NCBI GenBank assembly: GCA_050084515.1 | Contig: CM114274.1 | Span: 20,584,001-20,648,000, forward strand | Source: Blasia pusilla | Lineage: Eukaryota > Marchantiophyta > Marchantiopsida > Blasiales | Reading direction: 5' to 3' | DNA: 64,000 bases | Shown: positions 54,461 through 64,000 of the stretch, piece by piece | Position numbering within the stretch: position 1 is the stretch's first letter | Layout: every line of letters starts with the position of its first letter | Translations under genes and position numbers: made by a program | The notes under the pieces: generated by a model | Told to the model about the DNA's origin: nothing | What the model saw: only the letters and a program-made list of their open reading frames with translations | Databases searched by the model: none

Positions 54461-56525
54461 ATGGGGAATCCGGGAGCGGGGAAAGAAGCCTCGTCTCTTA
54501 GAAGACCCAACCAGTTAGCTCTTACTGAAGACCATCTACTATCTCTAGCTATCCCCCTCAGACAATGGATGAGGGAAGATAACAACCGGTTTGCTGCATT
54601 GTTGCTAGAAAAGATAGAACAATTAATTAGTATTGTCAATAAACCAATCGCCGAACGGTGCTCCACCCATGAACGTCAGTTGTACTTGGTGATGACCCCG
54701 TACTTCTGTTTATGGGAGGAAAACCTGGCAGGAAGATTAAGAGCACCTGGCACACTCCTGTAGGCTTAGGAATTAGAAAGATTTAATTTCCCTCCATGGA
54801 CCCATACCTTGTTGCGGCCGTGAGTGCGGAAGCAAGCTCCCGAATCCCAGAAGGGACTCATGGAAGTCTTCCGGCCCTCTTCGCGCAATAAGCAAGTTGA
54901 TCGACGTAGTAAGCAACAAGAAGATCACTCGTCTTGGAGACCGCCTGGGGTGTCTCCCAGGCTTCGTCTTCGCACGAAGCCCAAGAGCAATAAGAGAGAC
55001 AGGAACACACTCCCCACCACGTCCCTTGCCAGTTCGCAGTCGGACAAAGAGTCAACCTGGAACCCCTTTGGGGACTCGGGGGACGAGGAGCCGACCAAAT
55101 CAACTAGATTGGAACCGCTGCCTCCTCCCTCCCGAGCATCAAGCCCGGGACCCAGCAGCAGATCATTCCCCATGGCCAACACTAGGAAGACGCTGCTAAG
55201 ATACCCCACCTTTGCAGGGGGACAACGAGATGATGTTGACAACTTTGTGCTTGAATTTACCCATGTAACTAAGGCTAATGGGGAAGGCTCAGAGGAGGAT
55301 TTGTTGCGAGTCTTTCTTGGCCTGCTCAAGAAGCGAGCAAGCCAGTAGTACAAGGGTCTCAAAGCGGACATCACGGAAACATGGAAAAGGGTACTGGAGG
55401 CCTTTCTTCATGAGTTCTGCGACCTAGCGTTCGAGGACACGCTTCTTACAAAGCTTCGCGACCTAAAACGTAAAAAGAAGGAAACTCTCCGGGAATACAC
55501 ACAAAGGTTTCGAAGCCTGGTGAATAAACTTGAACACTACTACCTCATAATTGGTAGATTGGTTCGTGTCAGGACTGTCCAAAGAAATGGACCGGTACTG
55601 CCGGCGAGGCCAACGAGATTCCCTGGAAGCAGTCATAGCCTCCACAGAGACGTACGAGGCCTCAGAGAAGTCTCGTAAAACATGAAGACGGCGTCACCAA
55701 TGACGAGGTTTGTCGCAAACTAGTGCTTCGTCGGAGGACAAAGCGTCTTCCACAGACACGGAATCCCCTATGGGGGACACTTTGGAGTCCTCGGACTCCA
55801 AAAAAGATTTAAAATCTAAACAGAAAAGAAAAAGCACACGCCACCACTCTCCCAAGCACCGAAGGAAAACCCGACCAACAAAGCACCTTCCCCAGCGGTT
55901 GGAAAGTCCAATGAGGGGGACAGCAAGGAAGGCCGGCAAGTCGGCCATGGAAGAGCTAAGTAAGCAAATGGAAAAATTGAAGGTACATCTGGCGGCCCAG
56001 AAGGATCCCAAAAGACGACCAGGTCTGATGAGGCCCAACATCTGGTGTAGTACCTACGGAACCCAAGGGCATACTTCTCAAGAATGTCATACTCAGAGGG
56101 ATTTACGTTGGATTCAGGAAGATCCCACTATAGAAGAAGGGTGGTATGAACCCGAACAGTGGGAAGGGTGCTATGCAATCCAAGCTGTGCCACCACCTAA
56201 TCCCGGACGAAGTTGGATCACCCGATATATGCCTCAAGAATACGGGGAAAAGAGGCCCCTAAGACAAATTATGGGCGCGGCGGCCTTCATGCCACCCATA
56301 AAAAGGAATTGTTGTTATAATTGCGGGGTAGCTGACCACTGGGCTAATAATTGCCCAAATCCAAAGTGGCTAGTAGGACTCAATCCCTTGGGCAGAAATT
56401 GCAAGAAGGGCGGGCACACTGCAGTGGAATGCCCGGAGCCCAAGGTCCTGCGGTTGTTGGTAAAGTATGTCAACACCCCAACAACCCAATTAGAGTCCAA
56501 GAATGAAGTAAATGTGCAACTCGTA
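54461..56525 (+). pseudogene. Family D gag
   Basis: The start is ATG 54461, MGNPGAGKEASSLRRPNQLA, conserved at 63499 in the next element. The first frame ends at 54761. The capsid frame starts at 54824 (NTRKTLLRYPTFAGGQRDDV, DLLRVFLGLLKKRASQ), meets TAG 55346 where a Trp is expected, and continues KKKETLREYTQRFRSLVNKL. A 272-codon frame (55710-56525) carries a basic region, a first knuckle-like WCSTYGTQGHTSQEC, then NCCYNCGVADHWANNCPNPK and NCKKGGHTAVECPEPK, two intact CCHC knuckles. TGA at 56526, where family E has Arg (VRVE), separates gag and pol, so the stop may be decay (CGA to TGA) and gag-pol once one frame. Confidence 0.88.
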
Positions 56526-56528
56526 TGA

Positions 56529-58175
56529 GTGGAAGAGTTAGGGTCCCCCAAGCCAAGGCGAGTCACTATCAGGGAGGAGGACTCGGACAGAACGGCGGCC
56601 GAAGAATCATCGCATTGGCCCAAGGAGTTCCAAGAAACCGCTCTTGCTGTCACAACGAGGTCCAAGAATCAGACTGTTGGGACCCCCAAGGCAAGGAAAG
56701 GTGCTTCGTCTTTGCGCGAAGCTAAGGACCCCAAGACGAAAAGTGTCGACGCCTTCCGCGCCGGGAAGGCCATCCTAAAAGGCGATGTTGACCCGGCCTT
56801 CGATCGAAGTCACCCAAAGTACTTCCATCAAGATATCGAGGACCAGGTTCGGGCTCAAGTGCGTCAGGACCAAGGGCCAGAAGGGAGGCAGACCACAGAG
56901 AAGACGAAAACCAGAATGACTCCGGCAGTGCAAGCCATTGCGACGTCACCTCTGGTCTTAGAAGCCTATGACTTACTCAGGGACTTGGCGTCAACCCCGG
57001 CCAATATAACCCTGCCGCAATTATTAATGCATAACCCGGTGTACGGCAAAATTTTGCAGCAGTGGAAGATAAGCCGTAGAAAACCCAAGAGGTCTACAAA
57101 GAATCTACCAGTAGTGGATCTGTTCCGTATCGAAGTGGAAGATTTGGGAGCACCAGAGGTAGAGGTGGAGATTGAGGGACACACCATTAAGAAGGTCCCC
57201 ATTGACTCAGGAAGCGGAATTAACATTATGATGGAACAGACGGCCCGGGCACTAGGATACACGAAGTACAAGCCCACCGAAAAGTATCTACGGTTTGCGG
57301 ATCAGTCCCGGAAGCGGCCCCTCAGAAAACTCACTCAGATCCCGACCATGCTCAGTGGGGTGCTATTTCTGTTGGACTACTTAGTATTGGAGCCCCTAAC
57401 AGCCATTGGCTATCCTTTGCTTATTGGAAGACCCTGGCTGTATAGTGCGAGAGTGACTACGGACTGGAAAAGGAGACGTTTCATGTTCCAGGCTCCGGAC
57501 CAGGTCTCCAAGCGGCTCATCAAGCTGTCGTGGAAATCACGACCACCCCAAGGAGAAACGCCATTGACCGATGAAGGCTATACGTCAGATCAAGAGCAGA
57601 CTACAACTACTGAGTCCTCGTCCAATGTGTATTATTTAGAATGTTACAAAATAGACGAGGAGTCGATACCTAGCAAACAAAAGTCGACCCGAGAGGAAGA
57701 GAAGTTGGGGCATAGCACATTCCAGTTTACAAAAAATATGGTTCAAGAAAAAGACTACGTACAGGTCTTAATTATAGGTCAGAAGTCTCTACGCCTCTCG
57801 GCGGATTTGTCTCCAACCGAACTCATGAAGTATAAAAGATTATTGTTTGAGTATTTGGATGTGTTTGCATACTCCATAGATGAAATGACAGGCATTCTAG
57901 CACGGTATGGTGAACACCGAATTGACCTAAAAGAAGGTGCGGTCCCGGTACGAATGAGGCAGTATCGCCTCAACCCACAGTACTCGTTGTTAGTCAAGGA
58001 CGAGATCGACCAGCGTCTTCGGGCGGGAATAATTTATCCTGTGTTAAGTAGCGAGTGGGTGTCTCCCATTGTGATGGTACCCAAAAAAACAAACGGGAAA
58101 AATCAGAGTTTGCCAAGATTATCGGAAATTGAATGCGGCCACCTTAAAGGACCATCACCCCCTACCTTTCACTAA
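56529..58175 (+). pseudogene. Family D protease and N-terminal RT (548 codons open)
   Basis: Linker to about 57140, then DLGAPEVEVEIEGHTIKKVP and IDSGSGINIMMEQTARALGY, a retropepsin with intact DSG (about residue 225). Then LLFEYLDVFAYSIDEMTGI, which begins the RT domain, VPVRMRQYRLNPQYSLLVKD and WVSPIVMVPKKTNGK. At about 58100 the frame shifts: five A in GGGAAAAATCAGAG where four would continue VCQDYRKLNAATLKDHHP. Apart from that single-base indel, PR and RT are intact. The longest open pol frame in the window. Confidence 0.92.
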
Positions 58176-59265
58176 TAGTATTTTGGACAAAGTGGCTGGC
58201 CACGAGCGTTATACCTTTTTGGATGGATACTCGGGTTATAACCACGTCTCCATACGAGAAAAAGATCGCCCCCTCACAACTTTCACCACGGACTGGGGAA
58301 CTTTTGCGTATCGCGTGATGCCCTTTGAGTTATGCAATGCGCCAACTATCTTCCAACGAATGATGATCTCCATCTTCCAAGAGTATCTGCGGAAGTTTGT
58401 TGAAATTTTCCTGGACGATTTTTGTATCTTCAGTACAGAGGCTGAACACTTGGAAAAATTAGAATTAACCCTCGCTCGTTGTCGCGAAGTGCATTTGTCC
58501 CTCCATCTGGAAAAATCGTATATTGCCATGAAACAAGGGATTTTGTTGGGGCACAGAGTCTCGGCTCAAGGAATTGAAGTCGACAAGGCCAAGGTGGATA
58601 TTATCGTCGCATTGGAACCACCCACCAATCTTCAAGAATTGAGAGGATTCTTGGGACACGTCAGATATTATCAACGGTTTATTAGAGATTATGCGGTGAA
58701 AGTAGGAGCTCTTACTGCATTACTTAAAAAAGCTATCAAATGGGAGTGGACCCCACCCTGCCAAGCGGAATTTGACAGCTTAAAGGGAGCATTGCAAAAG
58801 GCTCCTGTACTTCGGTCCCCCGATTGGACCAAACCCTTCCACGTATATGTGGACACATCCTCGTTTGCCATTGGAGTGGTGCTCAGCCAACTGGATGAAA
58901 ACAAACATGACTTCCTGGTTTACTATGCAGGCCGGCAACTATCTTCAGCGGAACAGAAATATACAACTACCGAACGAGAGGCGCTAGGCATGGTCTTCTC
59001 GTGTAAAAAGTTCCAACACTATTTATTAGGGTACGAATTTGTCTTCCATGTAGATCATTTCGCGCTCAGACCATTAATGGTGGAGGCGGACCTGTCAGGT
59101 TGCATTGCGCGATGGATCCTGTTGCTCCAAGAATTCACATTTGATGTCGTTACCCGTGCCGGCAAGGTTCATACCAATGCGGATTTTCTTTCCCGATTGA
59201 GGATGTCGAACGCAGACCTAACACAATCCGTCGATGACACCTTTCTCGACGAAGACCTATTCTAG
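58129..59265 (+). pseudogene. Family D RT core and RNase H (378 codons open)
   Basis: AATLKDHHPLPFTNSILDKV, FLDGYSGYNHVSIREKDRPL, FAYRVMPFELCNAPTIFQRM, IFLDDFCIF (FLDD, active-site Asp pair intact), GFLGHVRYYQRFIRDYAVKV. RNase H: FHVYVDTSSFAIGVVLSQLD, GRQLSSAEQKYTTTEREALG, FHVDHFALRPLM. Complete and without internal stop, ending at TAG 59263, where the frame would continue into integrase. Tat/Athila-type plant gypsy. Confidence 0.93.
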
Positions 59266-60560
59266 ATCACGGAGGACCACTTGTGCCAATCTTTTTATGA
59301 AGATATTTTGCATTTTTTTAATTACTCTGCGACTTCCTGCCCCTATGATAGCGGAGGAACAAGCAGTCTTCTTACATAAGGTAGGACCATATGAGATATG
59401 CCACGGGAGACTATTCAAATTAGGTGCGGATGAAGAGTATCGGCGATGCTTGGAAGAAAAAGAAATCCCCCACGTCATCAGAGCCATGCATACGGCTGAT
59501 TCTGGTGGACACTACGCTGTAAAAAATACCGTTAAGAAAATCTTGGACGCACGTTATTGGTGGCCAACTATGTACAAAGATGTAGGTAAGTTTATCAAAA
59601 GTTGTTATGCCTGTCAAAGAGCAGGTCGACCAACGGCTACCTCGCGGTGGCCTTTGGTACCCATCATGCCCCTAGCTCCTTTTGAAAAATAGGGTTTTGA
59701 CTTTGTGGGCCCTATCTCCCCCGCTACTCGCCAAACACGGCGGAAGTATATCCTTATAGCCACCGACTATTTTACCAAGATGGTCGAGGTGGTAGCCACG
59801 CGAAAAGATGACAGTGAGGCAGTGGCCAAATTTTTATACGAAATGATTATCACTCGGTATGGCTACCCATTGGAATTAGTAAGTGATCGTGGCACTCACT
59901 TCTTGAACAAGACTATTGAGTCTCTAACTTCCCACTTTCTCATTAAGCATCGGAAAACCACGCCCTACAACCCTAAAGCCAACGGGTTGACGGAAAAATC
60001 TAACGGCCTGATCTGCCGGATATTGAATCGATTGACGGTAACGTATTCCTATGATTGGGACATGAAAATCGCCATGGCATTGTGGGCATACCAAACATCT
60101 GAGAAAGTTACTACAAAGTATATCCTGTTCTTCCTGACTTTTGGCGTTCATCCCTTAACACCTATTGAATGGGCTTTGCCCACTTATCGCGTATTGGAAG
60201 GAACGAGAACGGAGGCAGTCGGCAAAGTTTTCCAAGGAAGGAATGAGACCTTAGTTGCGTTGGAGGAAGCACACACGTTACCTTTACGCCAGACAAAACA
60301 TTTGCAAAACGAAGGCAAGCAACGTTACGATCGACATCTCCGGCCACAATCTATAAGCGTTGGAGACCTTGTGCTATTGTACGATAACCAGCGGCTAAAG
60401 TTCCCTGGAAAATTAAAATTAAACTGGATGGGACCCTACCGGGTATTGGCCATCTATCATAACGGATCGCTATAGTTGGGGACCTTACACGGTGAATCCC
60501 TGCCCACTCATGTCAATGGAATGCATGTACGGCGGTATCATGAGCCTCAACTCTACGCAG
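59266..60560 (+). pseudogene. Family D integrase
   Basis: A one-base change in the T-run near 59320 shifts frame to 59234-59692: YEICHGRLFKLGADEEYRRC, HVIRAMHTADSGGHYAV, ARYWWPTMYKDVGKF, SCYACQRAG (HHCC). TAG 59691 replaces Trp in EKWGFDFVGP. Core on 59705-60475: YILIATDYFTKMVEVVATRK (first Asp), LELVSDRGTHFLNKTI (second Asp), NGLTEKSNGLICRIL (Glu). C-terminus GDLVLLYDNQRLKFPGKLKL with the GPY/F motif (WMGPYRVLAIYHNGSL). TAG at 60473 then RRYHEPQLYAD. The catalytic triad is intact. Confidence 0.92.
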
Positions 60561-60565
60561 ACTGA

Positions 60566-60740
60566 AACAGGAAGCAGGGGGTGAGCAACTGCCTCAAGCT
60601 TCGTAGAAGCGCGAAGCGCGAGGATACTGGGACTTTGCGAAGCGTGATGTATGGGAGCTTTGCGAAGCAGCAAAGCGCGAGAGTTCTTGAGCGTTGCAAA
60701 GAAGCGAAGCGCCAAACTAACTGTTGCAATTCCGGCGCCA
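60566..60740. repeat. GCGAAGC-rich segment downstream of integrase
   Basis: About seven GCGAAGC / GCGCGAAGC / CAAAGCGCGAG words in 170 bp, on both sides of short spacers. The same word makes the tandem array in the family D LTR (47150-47215, 22220-22350). Its presence between pol and the accessory ORF suggests a shared cis element or LTR-derived sequence. Confidence 0.6.
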
Positions 60741-60768
60741 ACACCAAGAGCCCGCATAACGCTGGGAC

Positions 60769-60776
60769 TATATAAG
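60769..60776 (+). promoter_or_regulatory. Possible TATA box of the accessory ORF
   Basis: TATATAAG, 99 bp before the accessory ORF's ATG at 60875, in a CG-rich surrounding. Its position suits an internal promoter for a subgenomic transcript. Sequence evidence only. Confidence 0.4.
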
Positions 60777-60874
60777 CGTCCCTACTGAACCAAACGGGTA
60801 TTTTCATGGACGGAGTCACCACAAAGTTGCGGAGCAGACCAAAGCGGGGCGTTCACCGAGATCAACCTACCAAC

Positions 60875-62611
60875 ATGCCTCGTGAAGACTCCATGCCCAT
60901 TCTGCGAAGTGCGGCCATGCCTATGGGCAAGTTGTCACCAGAGCTGGTCGAAGCGCTTGAAGAGTGATCTTTGGCGACTTTCTTTCAAGCTAATTGGACA
61001 TTGACATCCGGGGAACTCCTCGGGGAGCTTCGCTCCTCAATTGCAACAGCCAAGTTTCAAAGAAAGGGTCTTCAATATCGAGCTCAGCCCCAACAATGGA
61101 CACCGGATGACTGACGAGCCACTTATATGCTCCCGGCTGCTCCACAGTATGAGTATAATACTGAAACCCTGGTGAAACACGAAGATTTGTTGGCAATCGG
61201 TTGTGTAACGTCTGATCGTCTGGGCAGGAATGGTTATAAGGCTACGTCGCTGTCTCGGCCATTGTTTGGACAGTTTTGTAAGCATTTGATGACGTTATTT
61301 TACCCCGCTCGCTCTTACTACCTAACAAATAAGCTCGTCAGGATGTGCCATATCCTTTGGAATTAGCACCTGGACCCCGAAGCACCGGGAGCCGACTTTG
61401 CTTCCTTTGTCGACGGGCACATACGAGCAATGCTGGAGGCACTTCATCTAAGCACAAAGTCATTCTTATCTCCTTTTTTAATCCATCTATATATTCATAA
61501 GCAAGAATTGACGGCAGACGAAGCGCTAGATTGGTCGCCGGTCACTCCCGTCCGCTTATCAAGAAACAGCGGAGCGGTCACTAGTGGGAGCCGCGAAGTC
61601 ACACCGCCACGCAAAGCATCCCTTAAGCAACATCCGCATACTTCGGCTTCAGGCAAAGCCGAGGAGTTCATCGAATTTCCAAGACCAAAGCAAGGCAGGG
61701 TCAATTTCGAAACACCCTCGGAACCAGAACCCGCAACTCAGGAGGACTCCGATGAGATGCCTCGTGGTAACGATCACCCTCTTGCACTTCGTCTCATGTC
61801 CAAGACAGCCAACGATATGGTGTGGTTCCTAAATTTAGCCGTCCCGGTCATGAATCAACTTCAACATGTTCTCCACCTAGACGACACAACGACGGTGGAC
61901 GAGTATTTACAAGGCCTGGATGACCTCAACTATAGGGCCCAAGCTTCGTCAGACAACGAAGTACAGTGCAAAGTGGCGGAAACAAATCTTTACATGCAGG
62001 ATCAAGCGCTTGAAGACACAAAAACCATGCTTCGTAAAGATCAAAGCGACTTAGTCCAGAGTCAGTTCGAAGCACGGAACGTGCGCCAATGCGAGAGCTT
62101 GGCGATTAACCTAGAGTGTGGGGCTGATCAGTTAGCTTCGTAGGTCAAGGAAGCTTCACAACTGATTCAACAATATCGACACCAGATGCATCGTGTTAAC
62201 AACGAATTCAAGAAATTGGCCACCCAACATGCTGAATCTTCAAAATTCCTTCAAGAACATCAAGAAACGAACAAAGATTTACTGGCACACTGGTCAGAGG
62301 TTACAAGGAGGATCGTTGTCTTGGAGGCAAAGCAAAAGCTGCTCAACGAAGTGCACTTAGACCCTGAAGATGTCAAGGAGTTAATCGAGGAAGCAACCAA
62401 GAGCTTCGAACAACAAATGAGCGAAGAGATCGACTATATCAACAAACATTGGAAGCGCCACTTCGACAACCATACGAAGTCTCTTCCGGAAGTTTTACCC
62501 ACCCTCTCGATTACTTTTGACGAATTACCATTATTTATTCAGATTAGGAGAAAGAGCTTCATCCTCAAGCGATGCAAAAGAGGTCTAGACTTAGCAACGA
62601 AGCAAAGCTAA
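60875..62611 (+). pseudogene. Accessory ORF (579 codons) downstream of family D integrase, four in-frame stops
   Basis: One reading frame runs from MPREDSMPILRSAAMPMGKL to the end at TAA 62609, with stops only at TGA 60965, TGA 61112, TAG 61364 and TAG 62141, each one base from a sense codon. The N-terminal third contains FFQANWTLTSGELLGELRSS and LFGQFCKHLMTLFYPARSYY. The middle is Pro/Ser/Arg-rich (around 61530-61760). The C-terminal 250 residues are charged and helical (LIQQYRHQMHRVNNEFKKLA, HQETNKDLLAHWSEVTRRIV, VKELIEEATKSFEQQMSEEI), a probable coiled coil. No signal peptide or transmembrane segment is visible, so it is not an obvious envelope protein. It occupies the position of extra ORFs known in Tat/Athila/Ogre-type elements. 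I do not recognise a domain. Confidence 0.7.
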
Positions 62612-63430
62612 GACTGAGAGTGATTTCAAGCGACACATAGTTAGAACAGTTAGAATAGGAAAAGGCGCAACTCTTTGTATCAAATAGGTAGTTAAGACAG
62701 TTTTGTTCTGCCAATTTATAGGGATCTTAGGAAAAGAGAAGAGCACCATAGATCTAGGTAGTTACAAATGTTGATGAGACACCAACTTCATCAAGAACGC
62801 TTCGAATCTTTGGATCCCTACTTCAGAGAGTATTTAAGAAACATGCAAGTAGCTATCATCATCATTCTCTTACAAAGTCCTCATGCTGTAGAAATGGTCT
62901 GAGCAAGGGAGTAGTACCCTCTCGAGCTTGTATACACTTTTGAAGCTTTCTCATTCTTGATGGATTAGTAAAGCACTCATTCATTCATTCTAATGTGCGA
63001 TGCTTATGTCTGAGTATTCTTTTTAGGTCTGTAGAGTGAAGAGTGAATCAGGCGAACCTTTCTCATCAATGGAATAATTAACATAGAGTTGTAGGAAATC
63101 TGTTTGACAGAGAGTAGCTTGCTGAGATGGATTGAGTTCCAAAAGTAGGAGAAGCCAACTTTCATGTTGAGGTCTCTGTGAGGTTTCTTGATATCGAGAG
63201 GAAATCTACCTGAGCGTGCTATCAACTCCACTAGAGAGAATAGAAGAAAGAAACCTTGGTTCTAAGAAAGATCCAAAGATATTGATAAGACATTGAATAT
63301 AAATCATACACATTGAAATACAACTATTACAACAGAATTGTAATTTCAAACTCTCTTTTCATCAAACAATGATCCTCTGGGTGATCGAACTCAGTTAACG
63401 ACTCTAAAATTGAAACACTTATACATTACA
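62612..63430 (+). mobile_element. Family D LTR shared by two elements
   Basis: Matches B1/B2 from CAAGCGACACATAGTTAG to the end (TACATTACA at 63430). The first about 400 bp of the LTR consensus are absent, so the accessory ORF runs straight into mid-LTR sequence. Immediately downstream come PBS and gag of another element, so this LTR serves as 3' LTR of one and 5' LTR of the next. Confidence 0.8.
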
Positions 63431-63448
63431 TATAGAAGCAAACTTTTT

Positions 63449-63468
63449 TGGCGCCGCCGTCGGGGATC
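63449..63468 (+). promoter_or_regulatory. Primer-binding site of the second family D element
   Basis: TTGGCGCCGCCGTCGGGGAT, 18 bp after the LTR end; same class as at 26655-26675. Confidence 0.85.
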
Positions 63469-63498
63469 ATAAGCTTTGCTGGAGAGGGAGAGAGACAC

Positions 63499-64000
63499 AT
63501 GGGGAACCTAGGAGCGGGGAAAGAAGCCTCGTCTCCTAGAAGACCCAACCATCTAGTTCTTACTAAAGACCATGTGCTATCTCTAGCTATCCCCCTAAAG
63601 ACAATGGATGAAAGAAGATAACAACCGGTTTGCTGCATTGGTGCTAGAAAAGATAGAAAAATTAATTAGTATTGTCAAAGAACCAGTCGCCAAACGGTGC
63701 TTCGTCCATGAACGTCAGTTATACTTGGTGATGACCCGATACTTTTGTTTATGGGAGGAAAACCTGGCAGGAAGATTAAGAGCACCTGCACACTCCTGTA
63801 GGCTTTAGGAATTAGGAAGATCTAATTTCCCTCCATGGCAATCGTGGGTGCTGAAGCAAGCTCCCGAATCCCAGAAGGGACTCATGGAAGTTTCCCGGCC
63901 CTCTTCGCGAGATCAGCGAGCTGATCGACGCAATAAGCAACAAGAAGATCATCTGTCTTGGAGACCGTCGGGGGTGTCTCCCAATCTTCAACCTCGCACA
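63499..64000 (+). pseudogene. Family D gag of the second tandem element (runs off window)
   Basis: ATG 63499, MGNLGAGKEASSPRRPNHLV, about 90% identical to 54461 onward. An extra base near 63596 (CCCCTAAAGACAATGG versus CCCCTCAGACAATGG) shifts frame. The second frame 63608-63808 repeats NRFAALVLEKIEKLISIVKE and LYLVMTRYFCLWEENLAG. Continues beyond the window. Confidence 0.85.

Overview
The window reads as nuclear DNA of a plant with a large, repeat-rich genome. Lines of evidence are nested Ty3/gypsy and Ty1/copia LTR retrotransposons, Helitron-type helicase remnants, and one intact five-exon plant-type oxidoreductase gene with GT-AG introns. A DNMT3/DRM-like cytosine methyltransferase and a PHD finger inside one gypsy family fit a seed-free land plant or streptophyte alga better than a flowering plant. 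The species cannot be named from the sequence. No tRNA, rRNA, CRISPR or prokaryotic operon signal was seen.

Layout. 1-4045: a broken gene with motifs of a beta-class amino (N4/N6) DNA methyltransferase, preceded by a 412-codon ORF of unknown function and surrounded by dozens of 27-bp palindromes. 4150-7310: two convergent, decayed PIF1/Helitron-type helicases. 7694-14700: plus-strand copy C3 of gypsy family C, interrupted by a family E LTR. 14701-20775: minus-strand copy C1 of family C, the best copy of the element (gag remnant missing; PR, C5-methyltransferase, RT, RNase H, integrase, PHD, LTR). 20772-21285: an inverted family C LTR piece. 21286-25133: a copia element carrying a solo LTR with a perfect TAGAT target duplication. 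25226-28300: 5' LTR, primer site and gag of a family E gypsy element. 29348-31677: the only convincing intact host gene, an NAD(P)-dependent SDR closest in my memory to plant farnesol dehydrogenase (FLDH). 33166-35291: LTR pieces. 35292-37600: a second, more decayed copy of the amino-methyltransferase-like gene, again in a palindrome field, part of it duplicated as a 169-bp-arm hairpin. 38210-40012: a PR-RT-RNase H fragment. 40013-52575: minus-strand copy C2 of family C, interrupted by a copia element (42724-45255) and by a solo LTR (46889-48075, TSD CTCAT). 52576-53472: a third copia remnant. 53473-63430: a nearly full-length gypsy element (family D: gag, PR, RT, RNase H, integrase and an extra 579-codon ORF), followed directly by a shared LTR and the gag start of another element, i.e. 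a tandem array.

Two observations stand out. First, family C joins a C5 DNA methyltransferase, placed between protease and reverse transcriptase, to a C-terminal PHD finger after integrase, so one polyprotein carries a chromatin writer and a probable chromatin reader. Capture of cytosine methyltransferases by retrotransposons has published precedent in dinoflagellates and charophyte algae; I do not know of this combination. Second, the duplicated amino-methyltransferase-like family lies in fields of an 11-5-11 bp palindrome, and one copy has generated a long hairpin over its own cofactor-binding motif. Almost all element ORFs contain stops or frameshifts, so these are mostly remnants.
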